Part shown: positions 33,839 to 42,243 of the stretch, piece after piece
Layout: each line of letters opens with the position of its first letter
How positions within the stretch are numbered: position 1 is the first letter of the stretch
From: JANJUB01 sp031386985
Lineage (GTDB): Bacteria; Armatimonadota; Fimbriimonadia; Fimbriimonadales; Fimbriimonadaceae
Reading direction: 5' to 3'
Assembly (NCBI GenBank): GCA_031386985.1
Contig: JANNCV010000020.1
Span: forward strand, 238,315 to 302,314
DNA: 64,000 nt
Translations under genes and position numbers: made by a program
Notes under the pieces: generated by a model
Database searches by the model: none
What the model saw: the letters and a program-made list of their open reading frames with translations, nothing else
Told to the model about the DNA's origin: nothing

Positions 33839-34630
33839 CTAATCCGAGTTCGCAGATTCGCGCGTGGCATGATGGTTCCATCCGCTCAGAACCAAGCGAG
33901 CGTTTGGGTGAGTGCAGCCGTCCTCCACGCGGTCTGAACCCGCGTGCATTTGAACCAGGACGGTCTTCCTTGTTTGACTTGAATAGTTTGGCATCGAACC
34001 GTGGATTAAGCAATAGTGAAAGAACAGGACGTCCCCCGGTTCTGCTTCTAAGATGGTGGCGCCCTCAATCGGATAGTCCTCCAAGAGAGTGTCACTTCCC
34101 CCCATCCCGCCCTGAATTCGGCCCAGTTTATGGGAACCCGGATAGACCCGGAGGCAACCCATTTCATCGGTCGCCGCCGAGATATGGATGATCGCCGCCG
34201 TCATGGTGTTCTGAATCGTGGGAAAGTACCCCCAGTCTTGGTGCATTGGGAATGGCGCGCCCTTTTCGCCGGGTTTTTGAAACAGCTTTGAGTGATGCAG
34301 AATGATGTCTGGCCCTAACAGTTCGTGGCATTGTTTCAGAAAATTAGCGTGCTGAAATGCGCGAAGCCACCGGGCTGAATACTGCTGAACATTGTGCGTA
34401 TGCAGCACAACGGTTTCGGCCGAGCCCAGTTTGTCCATTTCCGGTCCCGACCATCGGGCGTTCAATTCCTGGCCCGTAGCAAGGAGTTGGCTGACGATTC
34501 GGTCAAAATCAACCTCTAATGCAGCGATTTCGGCCGCCTCATAGACGGATTTCGCCAGGAAATAGCCATGCTCAGCGAAAAACTCTTTTATTTGAACACT
34601 CCCACGAGAAATGCCTTCATTTTCACCCAC
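33839..34630 (-). CDS. Phytanoyl-CoA dioxygenase (PhyH) family protein
   Basis: A 263-residue Fe(II)/2-oxoglutarate dioxygenase. The facial triad is visible as HQDWG (His and Asp), then HGSMPN (distal His), and the 2-oxoglutarate Arg is in SSQTRKTVL. GCLRVYPGSHK is the usual block between them. PhyH members hydroxylate varied small molecules; the substrate here is unknown. The start is GTG, overlapping the end of the upstream dienelactone hydrolase gene by 43 bp. No ribosome-binding site is clear, so the true start may be a little downstream. Confidence 0.85.
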   Translation of the reverse strand: MGENEGISRGSVQIKEFFAEHGYFLAKSVYEAAEIAALEVDFDRIVSQLLATGQELNARWSGPEMDKLGSAETVVLHTHNVQQYSARWLRAFQHANFLKQCHELLGPDIILHHSKLFQKPGEKGAPFPMHQDWGYFPTIQNTMTAAIIHISAATDEMGCLRVYPGSHKLGRIQGGMGGSDTLLEDYPIEGATILEAEPGDVLFFHYCLIHGSMPNYSSQTRKTVLVQMHAGSDRVEDGCTHPNARLVLSGWNHHATRESANSD

Positions 34631-35355
34631 GAAGCATCATCTGCGGCTTTGTTGTAAGCCGCCCCCGAGGCCTTGTCGGTTCCGGCAGAGGGGTTTGAAA
34701 AAGAGTGCACGGCACCAGCATAAGAATTAAACTCCATTTTTGCGGCCTTAAATTCCGACTTGAAATCTATGACTTGACTCGCGGGAACAAATGGGTCGTC
34801 TGCACCATGACATACCAGGACGCGCGGGATAACTGGCCCGGCTTCAAGGCCGCTCGCGGCATCCAATCCCCCGTGAAAACTCACAACGCCCCGAAGGTCT
34901 GCCCCCATTCGGGCAAGTTCCAAAACGCCCGTACCGCCAAAGCAATAGCCAATTGCCACGATCTTCTTCGGATCAACACTCGGATCTTTTTCCAAGACGT
35001 CTAGAGCCGATCTCAACCGATCTCTGAACAAGTTCCGGTCGGACTTGAATTTACTGGCTTGTTTGCCGCTCTCCTCGGTGTTTGCCGGTCTAACTCCTTT
35101 CCCGTAAATATCGGCAACCATCGCGACATACCCCATCTTCGCCAGTTGAGTCGCGCGGGACATTTCATAATCATCAATCGAGTTCCAATCATGAATGATC
35201 AGGATCCCGGGCCTCTTTCCTGATTTTAGTGTGTCTATCGCGATGTAACCCTGGCAAGCGGTGTTACCCGACTTGTAGTCAATTGGCCCGCCCATGACCT
35301 GAGCTTGGCTGCAAGCGGTCACGGCTAGGAGGCAGAAAGCTAGTATTTGTCGCAT
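34588..35355 (-). CDS. Dienelactone hydrolase family protein, secreted
   Basis: 255 residues from the ATG at 35355, chosen because it gives a signal peptide (MRQILAFCLLAVTACSQAQ) and has TATACT 6 nt upstream. The DLH family block GILIIHDWNSIDDYEMSRATQLAKMGYVAMVADIYG is followed by the nucleophile motif GYCFGG (Cys in place of Ser, as in true DLHs). Asp lies in CHGADDPFVP and His in GAVHSFSNP. The substrate is uncertain; many secreted DLH-like enzymes are general carboxylesterases. Confidence 0.85.
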   Translation of the reverse strand: MRQILAFCLLAVTACSQAQVMGGPIDYKSGNTACQGYIAIDTLKSGKRPGILIIHDWNSIDDYEMSRATQLAKMGYVAMVADIYGKGVRPANTEESGKQASKFKSDRNLFRDRLRSALDVLEKDPSVDPKKIVAIGYCFGGTGVLELARMGADLRGVVSFHGGLDAASGLEAGPVIPRVLVCHGADDPFVPASQVIDFKSEFKAAKMEFNSYAGAVHSFSNPSAGTDKASGAAYNKAADDASWVKMKAFLVGVFK

Positions 35356-35361
35356 GATTAG

Positions 35362-35367
35362 AGTATA
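35362..35367 (-). promoter_or_regulatory. Putative -10 element TATACT, leaderless layout
   Basis: TATACT on the minus strand is 6 nt before the ATG at 35355. Confidence 0.5.
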
Positions 35368-35417
35368 GCGCGACTTTGAGGAACCATAAGCAGGCGGTTT
35401 TGCGTCATCATAGACAA

Positions 35418-35945
35418 ATGCGCAAACTCGCTTTTCTCGCTTCATGTGGCCTCGCTTCCGTCGCTCTCGCTCAAACCACCAAGCCCCAAATTGAGGTTGG
35501 ATACACGCGTAGCAACACTTTTGACCTAAGAGGCGGAGGACGCGGAACGCTTGAAGGGCTCGAAGTTGGTCTTTCGCAACCCATGATCAAGCTGCCATTT
35601 GTAGGCGAGGCCCGATTGGGCGTTTCCATGCTTTTTGGAGGAACGATGGCGAAAAATAGCGAAAAAGGCAACGTTTTTCGACTGACGGCAATGTACATGA
35701 CTCCAAACGCCGGCCCAAGCGGATTCTATGCGGTGGGAGGGCTCTTTTATGGCTCGGCATCAGGTAGCAGTTTTGATAGCGTAACTGGGTTTGGCATGGT
35801 CGCCGGAATCGGTTTCCCCATCACAAAGGGTGCGGCCAGTTTTGGCGTCCCTGGCGTTCCAAAGCTCGCCCTTGAACTTAAGATGTTCCAAGGCGCACGG
35901 GCGCACCTACGAGGCTTTTCTTTGGGTTTAAGCGGAAGGTTCTAG
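35418..35945 (+). CDS. Small secreted beta-rich (outer-membrane barrel-like) protein
   Basis: 175 residues from the ATG at 35418, which gives a signal peptide (RKLAFLASCGLASVALAQ); the open frame extends to 35376. The mature part has alternating strands with aromatic and Gly girdles (IEVGYTRSNTFDLRGGGRGTLEG, FYAVGGLFYGSASGSSF) and ends in a strand closing with Phe (GFSLGLSGRF), as outer-membrane barrels do. The family is not recognised. It overlaps the converging nnr gene by 18 bp. Confidence 0.6.
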   Translation: MRKLAFLASCGLASVALAQTTKPQIEVGYTRSNTFDLRGGGRGTLEGLEVGLSQPMIKLPFVGEARLGVSMLFGGTMAKNSEKGNVFRLTAMYMTPNAGPSGFYAVGGLFYGSASGSSFDSVTGFGMVAGIGFPITKGAASFGVPGVPKLALELKMFQGARAHLRGFSLGLSGRF

Positions 35946-37439
35946 ATCTTGGCTTAAGCTAGCCAGAGGTAGCGTATCCGCCACTTCCATGGCGGTGAAT
36001 CCGATTGCTGCGATTTTTTCCCGACACCTGTCGCCAGCTCTCCCGTGCCAGAAAACGCCAAGTTTTGCCGCATCGAACGGGCTCAGGTTTTGGGCAAGCA
36101 GGGTTCCGATAAGCCCGGATAGCACGTCGCCCATTCCGGCTGTCGCCATGCCCGAGTTACCGGTTGTATTGACACATAGAGGTTCTTCTGGCGTTGCGAT
36201 AATGCTGTACGCGCCCTTCAAAACAACCGTTTGTCCGAAATGCTCACTGGCCCGCCTGGCGTATTCAAATCGAGTGAAACTCCCTTCGGGGAATAGGCGG
36301 GCCATTTCGCCCGGGTGCGGAGTCAAAACGCATTTTGCCGAAGGAAGCTGAACCCCGGAAGCCACCAAGTTCAAGGCATCGGCGTCAACAACTGCTGGCT
36401 TAGTCCATCTCGGCCAGATTTCACTAAGCAGCCCCAAGGCAAAGGCAGAAGTTGAAAGCCCTGGGCCAAAAACTGCCGCATCAAAACGATTCTGAACTGC
36501 TAAGATCCTTGCCGCGGAATCTACAGGGTCATCGCTCAGGGTGAGCAAGGTTGCTTCGGGACAATGGACCGAAACGGCCCCCAAAACAGGGTCCACCGAG
36601 GCCACGGTAACCAACCCGATTCCCGACCGTAGCGCCGCCCTGGCCGCCAAAACCGCCGCACCCCGCATATCGTGGCTTCCGGCAACGATGATCAGTGAGC
36701 CATTTTTACCTTTGTGGCTAGCAAATCCTCGTTTCGGACGCAGGACATTGACGTCGTAAGAAACTTCGGCTTGGGTTGGCCCCAGGAGCTCATTGGGAAG
36801 TCCAATGTGAGCCACACTCCAAACACCTGTCATCTCCGGCCCCTGTCCCTGAAAAATGAAAGGCTTTGCGAGCCCAAAGGTGACCGTTTCGCTGGAGTTT
36901 ATGCAAGTTCCCAGCGGTTCGCCCGAATCGCAACTTAACCCACTCGGGATATCCACCGAAACGACTTCAGCGTTGGACTCGTTGATCGCTTGAATAACGG
37001 TAACAAGGGGCTCGCGCAAGAGCCCTTCGGCTCCGGTGCCGAGAAGCGCATCAACGATGAGGTCACGATCCAGGTGGGTGGCAAGGTTCTCGAAAAAGTG
37101 GGGCGCATCACAAAAAACTGGCTGAACTCCCGCCTTTCGAAGTCGCTTTAACTGCAATTGGCTCGCTTCGTTGAGTTCAAACTCGGTCGCGGCAACGACA
37201 CATGAAACGGCGTAGCCTTGCTGTTGGGCGAGTCGCGCGACGACGAATCCGTCGGCCCCATTATTGCCCTTCCCACATGCTACGGCAATGCTCTTACCGA
37301 CGGGTAGCCACTCGCACACAGCGTTAAAAACAGCCAGACCCGCCTCTTCCATGAGGTCCTCTTGCCGAATTCCGAAATCGTAAATGGCTCGCCGATCAAT
37401 TTCTTGGCTTTGAGATTTAGTTGATATCCACATCTTCAA
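35928..37439 (-). CDS. nnr: Bifunctional NAD(P)H-hydrate epimerase / ADP-dependent dehydratase
   Basis: A 503-residue fusion that repairs hydrated NAD(P)H. The N-terminal YjeF_N epimerase (about 1-215) has the VACGKGNNGADGFVVARLA block and VSVDIPSGLSCDSG. The C-terminal ribokinase-like dehydratase (about 225-500) has LIIVAGSHDMRGAAVLAARAALRSGIG, LTPHPGEMARL and the GNSGMATAGMGDVLSG signature near the active Asp. Length is normal for the fused form. It overlaps the phosphomannomutase gene by 4 bp in an operon. Confidence 0.94.
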   Translation of the reverse strand: MKMWISTKSQSQEIDRRAIYDFGIRQEDLMEEAGLAVFNAVCEWLPVGKSIAVACGKGNNGADGFVVARLAQQQGYAVSCVVAATEFELNEASQLQLKRLRKAGVQPVFCDAPHFFENLATHLDRDLIVDALLGTGAEGLLREPLVTVIQAINESNAEVVSVDIPSGLSCDSGEPLGTCINSSETVTFGLAKPFIFQGQGPEMTGVWSVAHIGLPNELLGPTQAEVSYDVNVLRPKRGFASHKGKNGSLIIVAGSHDMRGAAVLAARAALRSGIGLVTVASVDPVLGAVSVHCPEATLLTLSDDPVDSAARILAVQNRFDAAVFGPGLSTSAFALGLLSEIWPRWTKPAVVDADALNLVASGVQLPSAKCVLTPHPGEMARLFPEGSFTRFEYARRASEHFGQTVVLKGAYSIIATPEEPLCVNTTGNSGMATAGMGDVLSGLIGTLLAQNLSPFDAAKLGVFWHGRAGDRCREKIAAIGFTAMEVADTLPLASLSQDLEPSA

Positions 37440-38788
37440 GCTCGAATCAAGGCGAGAAGCTCCTCTGTTTTTTGTTTCATGAGTTCGTGGTCGCCCCGTG
37501 TTTCGACATTGAGGCGAATAACGGGCTCGGTGTTCGAACCCCTTAGGTTGAATCGCCAGTTCTCGAAGGTCATGGAGAGCCCATCAATCCGATCAATCAC
37601 TCCACCGGGATAAGCGGCCTCCACCCTCGAGAGAGTCGTTGGGACATCCGCGACGGTTGAGTTGACCTCGCCCGAACAAGGGTAATTTGCCACCATTTCC
37701 GATACTAGATCGCCAAGGGATCGCTCGGTTTTAGACACAAGCCGTGCGATCAGCAGGAAGGGAATCATGCCGCTATCGCAGTACCAGTGATCTTTGAAGT
37801 AGTGGTGGGCGCTCATTTCACCGCCATAGGTGGCGTCTTCAGCGCGCATTTTTTCTTTGATGAAGGCGTGGCCGCTCTTGCACACTACGGCTCGCCCGCC
37901 ATGGTGTTTAACAATGTCAAGGGTGTTCCACATCAAGCGGGGATCGTAGATAATGGTGTGGTTTGGATCTAGAGCCAGAATCGCCTGAGCCAATAGCCCG
38001 ACGATGTAGTAACCCTCGATGAAGTTGCCTTTCTCATCAAAGAAGAAGCACCGGTCATAATCGCCGTCCCAAGCAACGCCGAAATCGTAGCCGCCCTCAC
38101 GTAAGCGTTCTTCTGTGATTGCACGCGACTCTTCGAGGATGGGATTGGGAACGCCGTTTGGAAATTTGCCGTCGGCTTCCCATCTTATTCGTTCAATATT
38201 CAGTGGTAAACTTGCACATAACTGATCCATCGCAAGCCCCGCAGCTCCATTTCCCGGATCGGCGAGAATACGCAGAGGCTTTAGCTCATCGGGTCTTACT
38301 ATGCGCAAAAGGTGCTTTACAAAATCTTCGTAGCAATCACGCCGGGTAGCATTTCCAGCGCCCGTTGCTGGTTCCGGTTTCTGAAGCAAAACGTGGGTGC
38401 GTTCCTCAATGGCCAACAAACCGGTGTCACTAGATATCGGCCGGCTTTCATTTCGCACCATTTTCATCCCGTTATATTGGGGCGGATTATGGCTTGCGGT
38501 GATCATGATTCCCCCGCCGTAACCGTAAAAGGCGGTAGCAAAATAGACCATTTCCGTGCCGATCAGCCCGAGTTGAACCACATCAGCGCCAGCATCGTTC
38601 AAGCCGAGGGTGAGAGCTTGGCAAAGGTCGGGGCCGGACAGTCGAATATCATAACCAACGCAGACAGTCGTGGCTTGCGTTTGTTCGACAAAAGCTCGAC
38701 CAATCGCATAAGCGACTTCGGGGTTCAACTCATCGGGGACAATTCCCCGGACATCGTAAGCCTTAAAACAAGGGAGAAATTTTCCCAT
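37436..38788 (-). CDS. manB: Phosphomannomutase / phosphoglucomutase
   Basis: A 450-residue alpha-D-phosphohexomutase that interconverts hexose 6- and 1-phosphates for polysaccharide or LPS precursors. The N-terminus FKAYDVRGIVPDELN, the phosphoserine loop TASHNPPQYNG (about residue 100), the metal loop AWDGDYDRC, the sugar loop GGEMSAHHYF and the phosphate-binding RGSNTEPVIRLNVE all match the AlgC/ManB group. A GAAGGA site precedes the ATG. Gene symbol is by family; glucose or mannose preference cannot be told. Confidence 0.93.
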   Translation of the reverse strand: MGKFLPCFKAYDVRGIVPDELNPEVAYAIGRAFVEQTQATTVCVGYDIRLSGPDLCQALTLGLNDAGADVVQLGLIGTEMVYFATAFYGYGGGIMITASHNPPQYNGMKMVRNESRPISSDTGLLAIEERTHVLLQKPEPATGAGNATRRDCYEDFVKHLLRIVRPDELKPLRILADPGNGAAGLAMDQLCASLPLNIERIRWEADGKFPNGVPNPILEESRAITEERLREGGYDFGVAWDGDYDRCFFFDEKGNFIEGYYIVGLLAQAILALDPNHTIIYDPRLMWNTLDIVKHHGGRAVVCKSGHAFIKEKMRAEDATYGGEMSAHHYFKDHWYCDSGMIPFLLIARLVSKTERSLGDLVSEMVANYPCSGEVNSTVADVPTTLSRVEAAYPGGVIDRIDGLSMTFENWRFNLRGSNTEPVIRLNVETRGDHELMKQKTEELLALIRA

Positions 38789-38831
38789 CGGGTTCCTTCA
38801 AGTTACCCCCGACCCGACTCTCACCGCCGAG

Positions 38832-38837
38832 TAAACT
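38832..38837 (+). promoter_or_regulatory. Putative -10 element TAAACT, leaderless layout
   Basis: TAAACT is followed by 7 nt and the ATG at 38845. Confidence 0.45.
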
Positions 38838-38844
38838 CACCGCA

Positions 38845-39228
38845 ATGACACCAATTCTTGATATGATTGGCCTCGTCGCGAGCGACATGCAAGCCACCGC
38901 CGCTTTCTACCGACTTCTGGACTTAGATTTTTCGACCGCAGATGAAGGGCCCTACATTGAAGTCGCCACTCGAGGCGGATTGCGTATCTCGATAAACGAC
39001 CTCAAAATGATCAAGTCCATGGAGCCAGACTATGTTCAAGCCGTCGGGCAGAGGACTGGGCTCGCTTTTCTTTGTGAAACACCGAGTGGAGTTGATGCGA
39101 AATATGCCGAAATTTTGGCCGCCGGGCACCCTTCGCATAAAGCGCCGTGGGATGCATTTTGGGGCCAACGATACGCCCAGGTGATTGATCCTGACGGGAA
39201 TGTTGTAGATCTGTTTGCGCCTCTTTGA
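38845..39228 (+). CDS. VOC (glyoxalase/bleomycin resistance-like) family protein
   Basis: A 127-residue vicinal-oxygen-chelate protein with the two beta-alpha-beta3 halves. The first starts 'MIGLVASDMQATAAFYRLLDLDFS'; the second ends 'WDAFWGQRYAQVIDPDGNVVDLFAPL', the typical closing strand with a metal-type Asp. Members are glyoxalases, isomerases or antibiotic-binding proteins; the specific activity cannot be read. A GC hairpin follows the stop by 13 bp. Confidence 0.85.
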   Translation: MTPILDMIGLVASDMQATAAFYRLLDLDFSTADEGPYIEVATRGGLRISINDLKMIKSMEPDYVQAVGQRTGLAFLCETPSGVDAKYAEILAAGHPSHKAPWDAFWGQRYAQVIDPDGNVVDLFAPL

Positions 39229-39240
39229 GGTGACAATGAG

Positions 39241-39258
39241 GCCCCGAGACGGGGCTTT
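39241..39258. terminator. Terminator-like hairpin between convergent genes
   Basis: GCCCCG (39241-39246) and CGGGGC (39250-39255) flank a 3-nt loop, followed by TTT. It separates the VOC gene from the converging membrane-protein gene. Confidence 0.6.
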
Positions 39259-39263
39259 GGGCG

Positions 39264-39722
39264 CTAGACCCTTACATGGTGCTTGGGCACCACAATCGCC
39301 GTTAGAATCCACGCGGCAACGACCCAGACCAGCGGGATGACCCAGCCCATATTTGTCGAATACTCAAGTTGCGGGTTTGTGCCTTGGCCGGCAAGAGCGA
39401 TTACCTGACCGAGCCGAATCACCAGAAACACCCCCCCGATCATGGCCCCTGTTACGAACGCAGTCGCTCCAGGAATGCCCCCCAGCCGAGCCAGGAAAAG
39501 GCCAATGATTGCGGTCGGAATCAGGCTCATCATTGTCGCCTTCGATAAGTTGGCTTGGACGTGAAGATCAAACACGACGAAAAAGGGCCAAAGCTGAACG
39601 AAAAAGAGGATGATCGAAGCGATGCTGAAAAACATGAAGCCCCGGAAGAGCGCCATTTCCGCATCTGGCTCCCGTATCGGCGTTTCCAGCTTCTCATCCG
39701 TTGAAATTGGTTCAAAGGCCAT
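39264..39722 (-). CDS. Small four-helix membrane protein, hypothetical
   Basis: 152 residues from the ATG at 39722 (the open frame reaches 39776). The N-terminus is hydrophilic (EPISTDEKLETPIREPDAEM). Four hydrophobic segments follow between about residues 27 and 145. There is no recognised motif. It is divergent from the M42 peptidase gene. Confidence 0.55.
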   Translation of the reverse strand: MAFEPISTDEKLETPIREPDAEMALFRGFMFFSIASIILFFVQLWPFFVVFDLHVQANLSKATMMSLIPTAIIGLFLARLGGIPGATAFVTGAMIGGVFLVIRLGQVIALAGQGTNPQLEYSTNMGWVIPLVWVVAAWILTAIVVPKHHVRV

Positions 39723-39793
39723 AGGTGTATTGTGGATCATATTTGGGGCCCAGCCGCCCAGAAGACCCAGGGACAAGGTAAAACTAAGCTCGC

Positions 39794-40873
39794 ATGCGCG
39801 CCGAATCTCTCGCCTTTTTCAAAGAAATCGTCAACACGCCCTCTCCATCCGGCTTCGAAGAGCGAGCGGCTGAGGTGTATCGGCAATACACCAAGGGCTT
39901 CTCGGACAAAATTCACACCGATGTTCACGGCAATGTTTGGTCCATCCTGAATCCCGAAGCCGAGCATCGAATCATGCTTGCCGGACATATGGATGAGATT
40001 GGGTTCCTGGTTCATTACATAGACGAACAGGGGATGCTTTACTTCAGCACGATCGGGGGGCACGATAGCGCTATTATCGTCGGTCAGCGGGTTTGGGTTC
40101 ACGGCAAGGAGCGAGTGGCGGGCGTAATCGGTCGCAAAGCCATACACTTGCTTGAAGACGAAGAGCGCAAGAAGAAGCCCGAAGTAAAGGATTATTGGAT
40201 TGACATAGGAGCCGCCGACCGCGCCGAGGCCGAGGCGCTGATCTCGCTTGGCGATTGTGCAACCTATCAATGGGAATACCAAGAGCTCCTTGGCGACCGC
40301 GCGGTGGCGCGGGGCTTTGACAACAAAATGGGCTCATTTGTGGTGGCGGAGTGCCTGAGACTGCTCAAAGAAAATGGCGGCCTTGATCCTAATGTTGGAG
40401 TGTATGCTGTTGCAACCGTTCAAGAGGAAATCGGCCTGCGCGGAGCCCGAACTTCAGCTTTTGGCATCGCTGCACAAAGCGGAATCGCCGTAGACGTAAA
40501 CCACGCAATTGACTACCCTGGTCTAACAAAGTCACGCTACGGCCAGCTTGATGTGGGCAAAGGTCCAAGTGTTATGCGAGGAGCGAATGCCAACCCAGTC
40601 GTTTTCAAAATGATTTGTGACGCCGGCAAGGCAGATGAGATTCCGTTTCAAGTTGATGTGGCGGCGGGCGGGACCGGGACTGATGGCAACGCCATGCAGC
40701 TTAATCGGGATGGCATGGCGGTCGGAATCATGGGGGTTGCGCTACGATATATGCACACACCGTGTGAGTTACTATCGCTAGTTGACGTCGAAAATTGCGC
40801 GAAATTAATGGCAGCGTATTGTCGAAGGGTCACTCCGACCACAGACTTCACGCCGAGATTGGGAGCATACTAA
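39794..40873 (+). CDS. M42 family metallo-aminopeptidase
   Basis: A 359-residue di-zinc peptidase of the M42 (glutamyl aminopeptidase/endoglucanase) family. It opens with NTPSPSGFEERAAE. The first metal His is in MLAGHMDEIGF, the bridging Asp in RGFDNKMGS, the catalytic Glu pair in TVQEEIGLRGA, a further Asp in IAVDVNHAID and the last His in RYMHTPCEL. All ligands are in the expected order, so it should be active. These enzymes trim peptides in the cytoplasm. The acylphosphatase gene follows 9 bp later. Confidence 0.93.
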   Translation: MRAESLAFFKEIVNTPSPSGFEERAAEVYRQYTKGFSDKIHTDVHGNVWSILNPEAEHRIMLAGHMDEIGFLVHYIDEQGMLYFSTIGGHDSAIIVGQRVWVHGKERVAGVIGRKAIHLLEDEERKKKPEVKDYWIDIGAADRAEAEALISLGDCATYQWEYQELLGDRAVARGFDNKMGSFVVAECLRLLKENGGLDPNVGVYAVATVQEEIGLRGARTSAFGIAAQSGIAVDVNHAIDYPGLTKSRYGQLDVGKGPSVMRGANANPVVFKMICDAGKADEIPFQVDVAAGGTGTDGNAMQLNRDGMAVGIMGVALRYMHTPCELLSLVDVENCAKLMAAYCRRVTPTTDFTPRLGAY

Positions 40874-40882
40874 GACGACGTA

Positions 40883-41158
40883 ATGATCACGCTGATGCTT
40901 GAGATGAAGGGCGAAGTTCAAGGCGTGGGTCTACGGGCTTTCATTGAACGTTCCGCCCGCATTTTTGGGATCAAAGGCGAGGTTTGGAATTGTAGCGATG
41001 GATCGGTTAAGTCATATGTCCAGCACACCGATTCGGCCCATCTGCACGCATTTATTAAGCTAATCCACGATGGCCCAGGCACCGTTGTTAATTTGCATAT
41101 TGAACCCGTTACCGTCTCGCCGACTTACGAAGCCTTCAAGATTGCGCCAACGCGATAA
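40883..41158 (+). CDS. acyP: Acylphosphatase
   Basis: A 91-residue acylphosphatase, which hydrolyses carboxyl-phosphate bonds. The first signature appears as GEVQGVGLRAF, holding the phosphate-binding Arg. The second appears as GEVWNCSDGSV, holding the catalytic Asn. Length is typical of the family. It is downstream of the M42 peptidase gene and its last 23 bp overlap the converging lpxB gene. Confidence 0.87.
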   Translation: MITLMLEMKGEVQGVGLRAFIERSARIFGIKGEVWNCSDGSVKSYVQHTDSAHLHAFIKLIHDGPGTVVNLHIEPVTVSPTYEAFKIAPTR

Positions 41159-42215
41159 TCAGATCGCAGGTTTTGTTGATTGCGCCGGGCTCGCCGAGCA
41201 TCTTTCTTAACTCCTCATAGTCTGTTCGCTGCTGAGTTGAGTCTGATCGCAAGTCGCTGATGATCTGCGATATCGCTTCGGGGGTGGCGTCATGCTGAAT
41301 CAACTCGCGTACTACTTTGCGATCTAGGAAGATGTTAGGAAGCGAAATGAACTTGATCTTGCCCAAAATCCCCGTGGCTCGAGCTTCGAACTCCATAACC
41401 TTTGAGACCCGGTAAATGACGACCTGCGGGCAATCCATGATGGCGGCTTGCAGGGTCGCTGAGCCGCTGCACACGATCGCGGCTTCGGCTCGCGCAAGAA
41501 CCCCGAACACGTCGCCTTCGGTGAACTTATCGCCTCTGCGCTCAGGGGCGATCTTAACCCAGATGGCCTTCAGGCGAGCCGAGTTCCAGTTCGGGGCGAC
41601 CGCGAATTCAACGGGCTCATTCGTTAGGGCTTTTGCGATTACGGGAAGGTTGGCATGAATCTCATGCCCGCGACTCCCCGGCAAAACCGCGATGCCCTTT
41701 CTCTCGCCTTGGGTGGCCATGGCTAGATCAAGCATGGGGTGCCCGAACCAATGCGCTTTCGCCCCCATCTTGTTTAGAATCTCGGCGGACCAAAAGAACG
41801 GGGTAACAATTTCATCGGAGATGCCGGGCACGTCCTTGCCTTGATGGGTTTTGCCCCAACTTCTTGGCGGGATGAAATAGAGCACTTTCCAACCCTTTGC
41901 CCGGGCCATTCGCGACATTCGGATGTTAGCAAACCCAAAGTCAATTGGAACGAACACGCCCGGCTCTCCTAAGCCGAATTGTCGGGAGGCACGTTTCATC
42001 CCGAACAGAACTTTGAATCCAATTTTGACGGCCTGCGTGATTCCAATCGCACCCCAGTGGGAGGAGTCCGCGTAAAGCTTCGCGCCCGCAGATTTTAGAC
42101 CCACTCCCCCGACACCTTCAATTGCAACTTCTGGGTCTAATTCCCTTAGTCGCAATGCCAAGGCGGTAGCATAAGCATCTCCCGACGCCTCGCCTGCTGA
42201 GAAAAAAACTCGCAC
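41136..42215 (-). CDS. lpxB: Lipid-A-disaccharide synthase
   Basis: A 359-residue GT19 glycosyltransferase that joins UDP-2,3-diacylglucosamine and lipid X to make the lipid A disaccharide. The N-terminal FFSAGEASGDAYA block, the GIGG-like VGGVGLKSAG, the LPGSRGHEI motif and the C-terminal CSGSATLQAA and RKVVRELIQHDATPE blocks are in order. It is strong evidence for a diderm cell with LPS. The start is GTG with TAGACT 6 nt upstream. It is divergent from the CCA gene, 28 bp away. Confidence 0.93.
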   Translation of the reverse strand: MRVFFSAGEASGDAYATALALRLRELDPEVAIEGVGGVGLKSAGAKLYADSSHWGAIGITQAVKIGFKVLFGMKRASRQFGLGEPGVFVPIDFGFANIRMSRMARAKGWKVLYFIPPRSWGKTHQGKDVPGISDEIVTPFFWSAEILNKMGAKAHWFGHPMLDLAMATQGERKGIAVLPGSRGHEIHANLPVIAKALTNEPVEFAVAPNWNSARLKAIWVKIAPERRGDKFTEGDVFGVLARAEAAIVCSGSATLQAAIMDCPQVVIYRVSKVMEFEARATGILGKIKFISLPNIFLDRKVVRELIQHDATPEAISQIISDLRSDSTQQRTDYEELRKMLGEPGAINKTCDLIIALAQS

Positions 42216-42221
42216 CAGAGT

Positions 42222-42227
42222 AGTCTA
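42222..42227 (-). promoter_or_regulatory. Putative -10 element TAGACT, leaderless layout for lpxB
   Basis: TAGACT on the minus strand is 6 nt before the GTG at 42215. It sits in the near-palindrome AGTAGTCTACT, so a plus-strand -10 (TAGTCT) may serve the divergent CCA gene. Confidence 0.45.
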
Positions 42228-42243
42228 CTGGGAGAAACTCGCA

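Noticed and set aside
39737..40282. 181-codon minus-strand frame over the M42 peptidase start
   Set aside because: It conflicts with the conserved N-terminus of the peptidase and has no recognisable content.
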